The notes beneath the pieces were generated by a model, which worked only from the letters and a program-made list of their open reading frames with translations, was not told the DNA's origin and made no database searches. A stretch of DNA of 27,154 bases, from contig CAYLRY010000041.1 of NCBI GenBank assembly GCA_964386535.1, positions 1 to 27,154 of the forward strand. The letters run 5' to 3'. Position numbers and translations under genes: made by a program. The stretch is from CAYLRY01 sp964386535. Its GTDB lineage: Bacteria; Chloroflexota; Dehalococcoidia; Dehalococcoidales; UBA3254. Below, piece after piece: positions 24,556 to 27,154 of this stretch (within the stretch, counting starts at the first letter, position 1; every line of letters starts with the position of its first letter).

Positions 24556-24879
24556 CTAACCTCCTGACAATGTATTTAAATATAATTTTAATTCCGCTTC
24601 CTTTTTTATTATGCATATTTTACACCTGTATTGGCTGTGGTACAACAGGCATTTTCAAGGAAAGGCAGGGGAATGGGTCCAGGCTTTCGCCGGGATGAAA
24701 GTAGTTGAAGTAGTCTTGATTCCGGATCAGGTCCGGGATAAAGAGAACGATGAGCTTCTTCTAGGTTTCTCTAAGGTTTACTGTTTTTATAGGGCAGCCG
24801 TTTACGATGCCCGGGTGCTCGCAATATTGAGAAAGGGGATTTTAAATACAAGGAGGCCTCTGATATACGGAATTCCCTT
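24556..24879. other. Gene-free stretch with interspersed repeats
   Basis: No real gene. It holds the AT-rich upstream region of the methyltransferase (minus strand) and, at about 24671-24745, short palindromic repeats. The open plus-strand frame here is the translation of those repeats and not a protein gene. Confidence 0.55.
24676..24739. repeat. Short palindromic interspersed repeats, copy 2
   Basis: Two units: one with GGCTTTCGCCGGGATGA (24682-24698) and one with ATTCCGGATCAGGTCCGGGA (24719-24738). The second nearly matches 5226-5246. Both are of the type that produces spurious QAFAGMK and PDQVRDK peptides in many genomes. Confidence 0.55.
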
Positions 24880-26262
24880 CTACTTCACCAGGAGCTTAAT
24901 CAGATCCGCCACGTGTTCCACCTTCTCCAGGTTTTCAATCATATCCAGGGCTTTTTGAGCTTTTTCATGGGGGATCTGGCCGGAGAAATTGATATTGTTC
25001 CAGTATTTTTCGATCAGCTCTGCCTGAGTCAGCGGCCGGCCGGGATAGCCGCGCATCACTTTATAGGGGTAGACGGCTTCATATCGCTTACCGTCCTGCA
25101 TCCTGACGATCAGCTCTATAGCCCCATTGGGCTGGCGGGTGGCAGCATGCCTGACTTTGCTGCAAAGAGCCAGTATGGCAGGGTCCTGTACGGCTTCTTC
25201 GGTATAATGCTCCAGCCTGGCGCCTTTCCTCAAAAACACATTGGCCGCGCTGTAGGCCTGGTAAAAGAGGGCTGCCGGCTGCGCATCCCCCGGCTTGAAC
25301 GGTGTGGCGCCGTAGCTGTTGAGCTGCATGGGGGGCACACCTATGATTATTTCCTGAATGTCTTCTACCTTAATTTCATGCTCCGCCAGGATATCCAGGC
25401 CGCAATCGATGATGTTATGGTTGCCGTAGCAGGAGGGGTATTTTTTATGCATGCCCTGGGTGTAGAACTCTTTGCCCAGATCGCGGTTCAGGTACTCCGG
25501 ATGATAAGGTTTGGGACAATAGCAGTCAAAATAGCCCTGGGGGCCGAAAAGGGGATCTTTAAGGCCGGTGTAGCCTTTTTGCGCCATGAGGGAGCAGATA
25601 ATGCCGTTGCGGGCAGCCATGGCGCCATATAGTTTGAAGGTGAGGACACCATCCCACAGGGAGCGGAAGCCCCCGGCGGCCTGGGTGGTCAGGATGCCGA
25701 AGGCATTCATCATCTGAGACTCGTTCAATCCCAGCAGGCGGCCGGCGATGCCGGCCACGCCGAAGGAGTTGGCTGTACCTACAGGGTCGAAGGGATGGTT
25801 GAAGCCCAGACCCTCGACAAAGGCGATGCGGGCCGCCAGGTCGCCACCCAGTACCACGGCGCTGATGAGGTCTTTGCCGCTAGCCCCTACATATTCAGAT
25901 ACAGAGAAGGCCGCCGGTACGGTGGAGCTTTCCACATGACCGCAAAACATGCCCTCGTTTTGTCCATGGGGGTAAGGCCCTACAGCTTCATGGTCAAAGG
26001 AGCGTCCCTGGAGGCTGTTGATCATGGCCGCGTGAGGCAGGGGCACTTTATCACCGCTGCCCAGGATGGTGGCCTCACTTTTACCTCCCCACTGCCTGAC
26101 CAGGTCCAGCAAAGCTGAATTACCTGGCCCGCCGGAACCGCTGACCATAACGGAGGCCAGGTCAATGATCTGATTTTTGGCATGGCGGAGGGTGACGGCG
26201 TCAAAGTCCTCAAATTTAACATCCAGCATATTATGAATCAGTTCCTGTGTGGCGGTGGACAT
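24880..26262 (-). CDS. MmgE/PrpD family protein
   Basis: A 460-residue member of the MmgE/PrpD family, which includes 2-methylcitrate dehydratase and cis-aconitate decarboxylase; these act on small tricarboxylic or related acids. Typical stretches are AKNQIIDLASVMVSGSGG near the N-terminus, GRSFDHEAVGP, HVESSTVPAAFSVSEYVGASGKDLISAVVLG, NSFGVAGIAGRLLGLNESQMMNAFGI and, in the second domain, KKYPSCYGNHNIID and DAQPAALFYQAYSAA. The start at 26262 has AAGGAG seven bases upstream; an ATG 12 codons earlier has none. The substrate is unknown and the family is broad. It is followed upstream by an SDR gene on the same strand, 221 bases away. Confidence 0.88.
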   Translation of the reverse strand: MSTATQELIHNMLDVKFEDFDAVTLRHAKNQIIDLASVMVSGSGGPGNSALLDLVRQWGGKSEATILGSGDKVPLPHAAMINSLQGRSFDHEAVGPYPHGQNEGMFCGHVESSTVPAAFSVSEYVGASGKDLISAVVLGGDLAARIAFVEGLGFNHPFDPVGTANSFGVAGIAGRLLGLNESQMMNAFGILTTQAAGGFRSLWDGVLTFKLYGAMAARNGIICSLMAQKGYTGLKDPLFGPQGYFDCYCPKPYHPEYLNRDLGKEFYTQGMHKKYPSCYGNHNIIDCGLDILAEHEIKVEDIQEIIIGVPPMQLNSYGATPFKPGDAQPAALFYQAYSAANVFLRKGARLEHYTEEAVQDPAILALCSKVRHAATRQPNGAIELIVRMQDGKRYEAVYPYKVMRGYPGRPLTQAELIEKYWNNINFSGQIPHEKAQKALDMIENLEKVEHVADLIKLLVK

Positions 26263-26330
26263 AGCTTGCTCCTTATGAATAAAAGTATGGCTTATCAATC
26301 ACTGGCTCAAGGCATACCAAACACAAGGGC

Positions 26331-26347
26331 GCGGCATGCGGTGCCGC
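26331..26347. other. Small GC-rich hairpin between the SDR and MmgE genes
   Basis: GCGGCA (26331-26336) and TGCCGC (26342-26347) form a six-bp stem with a five-base loop in the 221-base space between the two genes. It could be a weak terminator or attenuator after the SDR gene, or part of an interspersed repeat. No T-run is convincing. Confidence 0.3.
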
Positions 26348-26483
26348 TACGGGTTTTACGTATTCGAATCAGCATAAGGTACCCGCATCATCCGGCATAC
26401 CCTGGCGCCAAGATTTCTGCCCTCAGTCTTATTCAATATTGATCCGGATATAACCAGATTACAGACCTGCACATTCCATATGT

Positions 26484-27154
26484 CTATCCCTGCATCTTCA
26501 TAGCGGGCGGGCCTGAAGGAGGCAAAAGCGGCAGTCCGCCTGATACATACAGGGCCTGGCCGGTGATATAGGAAGACATCTCTGAAGCCAGAAAAACAGC
26601 CGCGTTGGCGATGTCCTGAGGGGTACCGGCCCTTTGGAGAGGGACTTTCTTGCCCAGCCCGGCAAAAAAGCCCTGCTTCTGCTCTTCGGTCATCTTACCG
26701 GTAGTGGCATCATAGAAATGCGTCTGTACAGGGCCGGGGACAATGGCATTGACATTAATACCCAGCGGCGCCAAAGCGGTGGCCAGGTCCGCGGTAAAGC
26801 CCAGGATAGCTGACTTGGCGGTATTATAGGCGATGACATGGCCGGGAGGCTGCACAGCTCCGATAGAGGAGGTGCCGATGATCTTGCCGTATTTGCGGGC
26901 CTTCATCAGAGGCACCACGTATTTGCAGAACAGAAAGTGGCTCTTGAGATTCAGGTCCATTACCTTATCCCACTGCTCTTCAGTGAGGTCTTCAATGCGG
27001 GCGGTGATATGAGCGCCGCCGGCATTATTGACCAGGATATCTACCTTACCGTACTTTTTCACCACCAGATCGACCGCTGCATGAACCTGCTTCTCATCGG
27101 TGACATCGCACTGAATGGCCATGGCCAAGCCGCCCTCTTTCCTGATGGCTGCCA
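26484..27154 (-). CDS. SDR family oxidoreductase, N-terminus beyond window end
   Basis: The visible C-terminal ~222 residues of a classical short-chain dehydrogenase. The frame is open to the window edge (AAIRKEGGLAMAIQCDV), so the cofactor-binding TGxxxGxG region lies outside. Present are LVNNAGG, KIIGTSSIGAV (catalytic Ser), YNTAKSAILGF (YxxxK with Tyr and Lys) and VPGPVQTHFYD. The end, ITGQALYVSGGLPLLPPSGP, has a longer Pro-rich tail than usual. It probably works with the MmgE/PrpD protein downstream on a shared metabolite; the substrate is not known. It differs from the SDR at 12461, so it is not a simple duplicate. Confidence 0.9.
   Translation of the reverse strand, partial: AAIRKEGGLAMAIQCDVTDEKQVHAAVDLVVKKYGKVDILVNNAGGAHITARIEDLTEEQWDKVMDLNLKSHFLFCKYVVPLMKARKYGKIIGTSSIGAVQPPGHVIAYNTAKSAILGFTADLATALAPLGINVNAIVPGPVQTHFYDATTGKMTEEQKQGFFAGLGKKVPLQRAGTPQDIANAAVFLASEMSSYITGQALYVSGGLPLLPPSGPPAMKMQG

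Noticed and set aside
24611..24958. Plus-strand open frame of 115 codons
   Set aside because: Its middle is the translation of palindromic interspersed repeats (QAFAGMK, PDQVRDK) and its end runs antisense into the MmgE/PrpD gene.

Overview
The window reads as bacterial DNA, probably from an anaerobic Gram-positive lineage such as Clostridia/Peptococcaceae or a relative. This is an inference from the strong AAGGAG/GGAGG ribosome-binding sites, the use of GTG and TTG starts, sigma-A-like promoters and the mix of families. No rRNA, tRNA or other phylogenetic marker is present to confirm it. Two 100-N assembly gaps (3861-3960 and 24282-24381) show that this is a scaffold from a draft assembly.

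Left part (1-7003), housekeeping and accessory genes. A two-gene ABC-2 exporter (minus strand) diverges from a plus-strand run of a PLP-dependent group II decarboxylase, the rRNA maturation endonuclease YbeY and a gap-broken flavodoxin-like reductase. An 11-bp-armed inverted repeat sits over the divergent promoters. Next come an NTF2-like protein, a stand-alone receiver protein, a VOC/methylmalonyl-CoA-epimerase-like protein with a good promoter, and a convergent MFS transporter.

Middle part (7004-12460), a decaying, gene-poor stretch. It holds a possible 34-aa membrane peptide, the frameshifted remnant of a dolichol-phosphate-mannose-synthase-like GT2 enzyme, an intact GT39-like membrane glycosyltransferase with a Gly/Pro-rich tail, a WYL-type regulator broken by stop codons, two tandem NTF2-like paralogues, and a small cysteine-containing protein whose reading frame continues upstream without a normal start codon.

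Catabolic genes flank the defence block. On the left (12461-15136) are an SDR dehydrogenase, a VOC protein and a mandelate racemase/muconate lactonizing-type enzyme. On the right (24880-27154) are an MmgE/PrpD-family protein and a second SDR cut by the window end.

Between them (15371-24555, all minus strand) lies what appears to be a composite defence island. In transcription order it holds an Eco57I/PglX-like DNA adenine methyltransferase, an Mrr-N-type winged-helix protein, a DUF2283-like protein, an MNT nucleotidyltransferase with an N-terminal winged helix, its HEPN partner, and a 1112-aa protein fusing a phospholipase-D-type nuclease domain to an SNF2-like helicase. The HEPN gene is interrupted by one in-frame TAA. 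The MNT gene starts just downstream of a near-consensus promoter whose -10 lies inside a perfect 25-bp palindrome. This suggests that the MNT protein represses itself, the HEPN gene and the helicase. The methyltransferase looks broken only because the assembler duplicated 55 bp around a 100-N gap; removing the duplicate gives one continuous 1208-codon frame.
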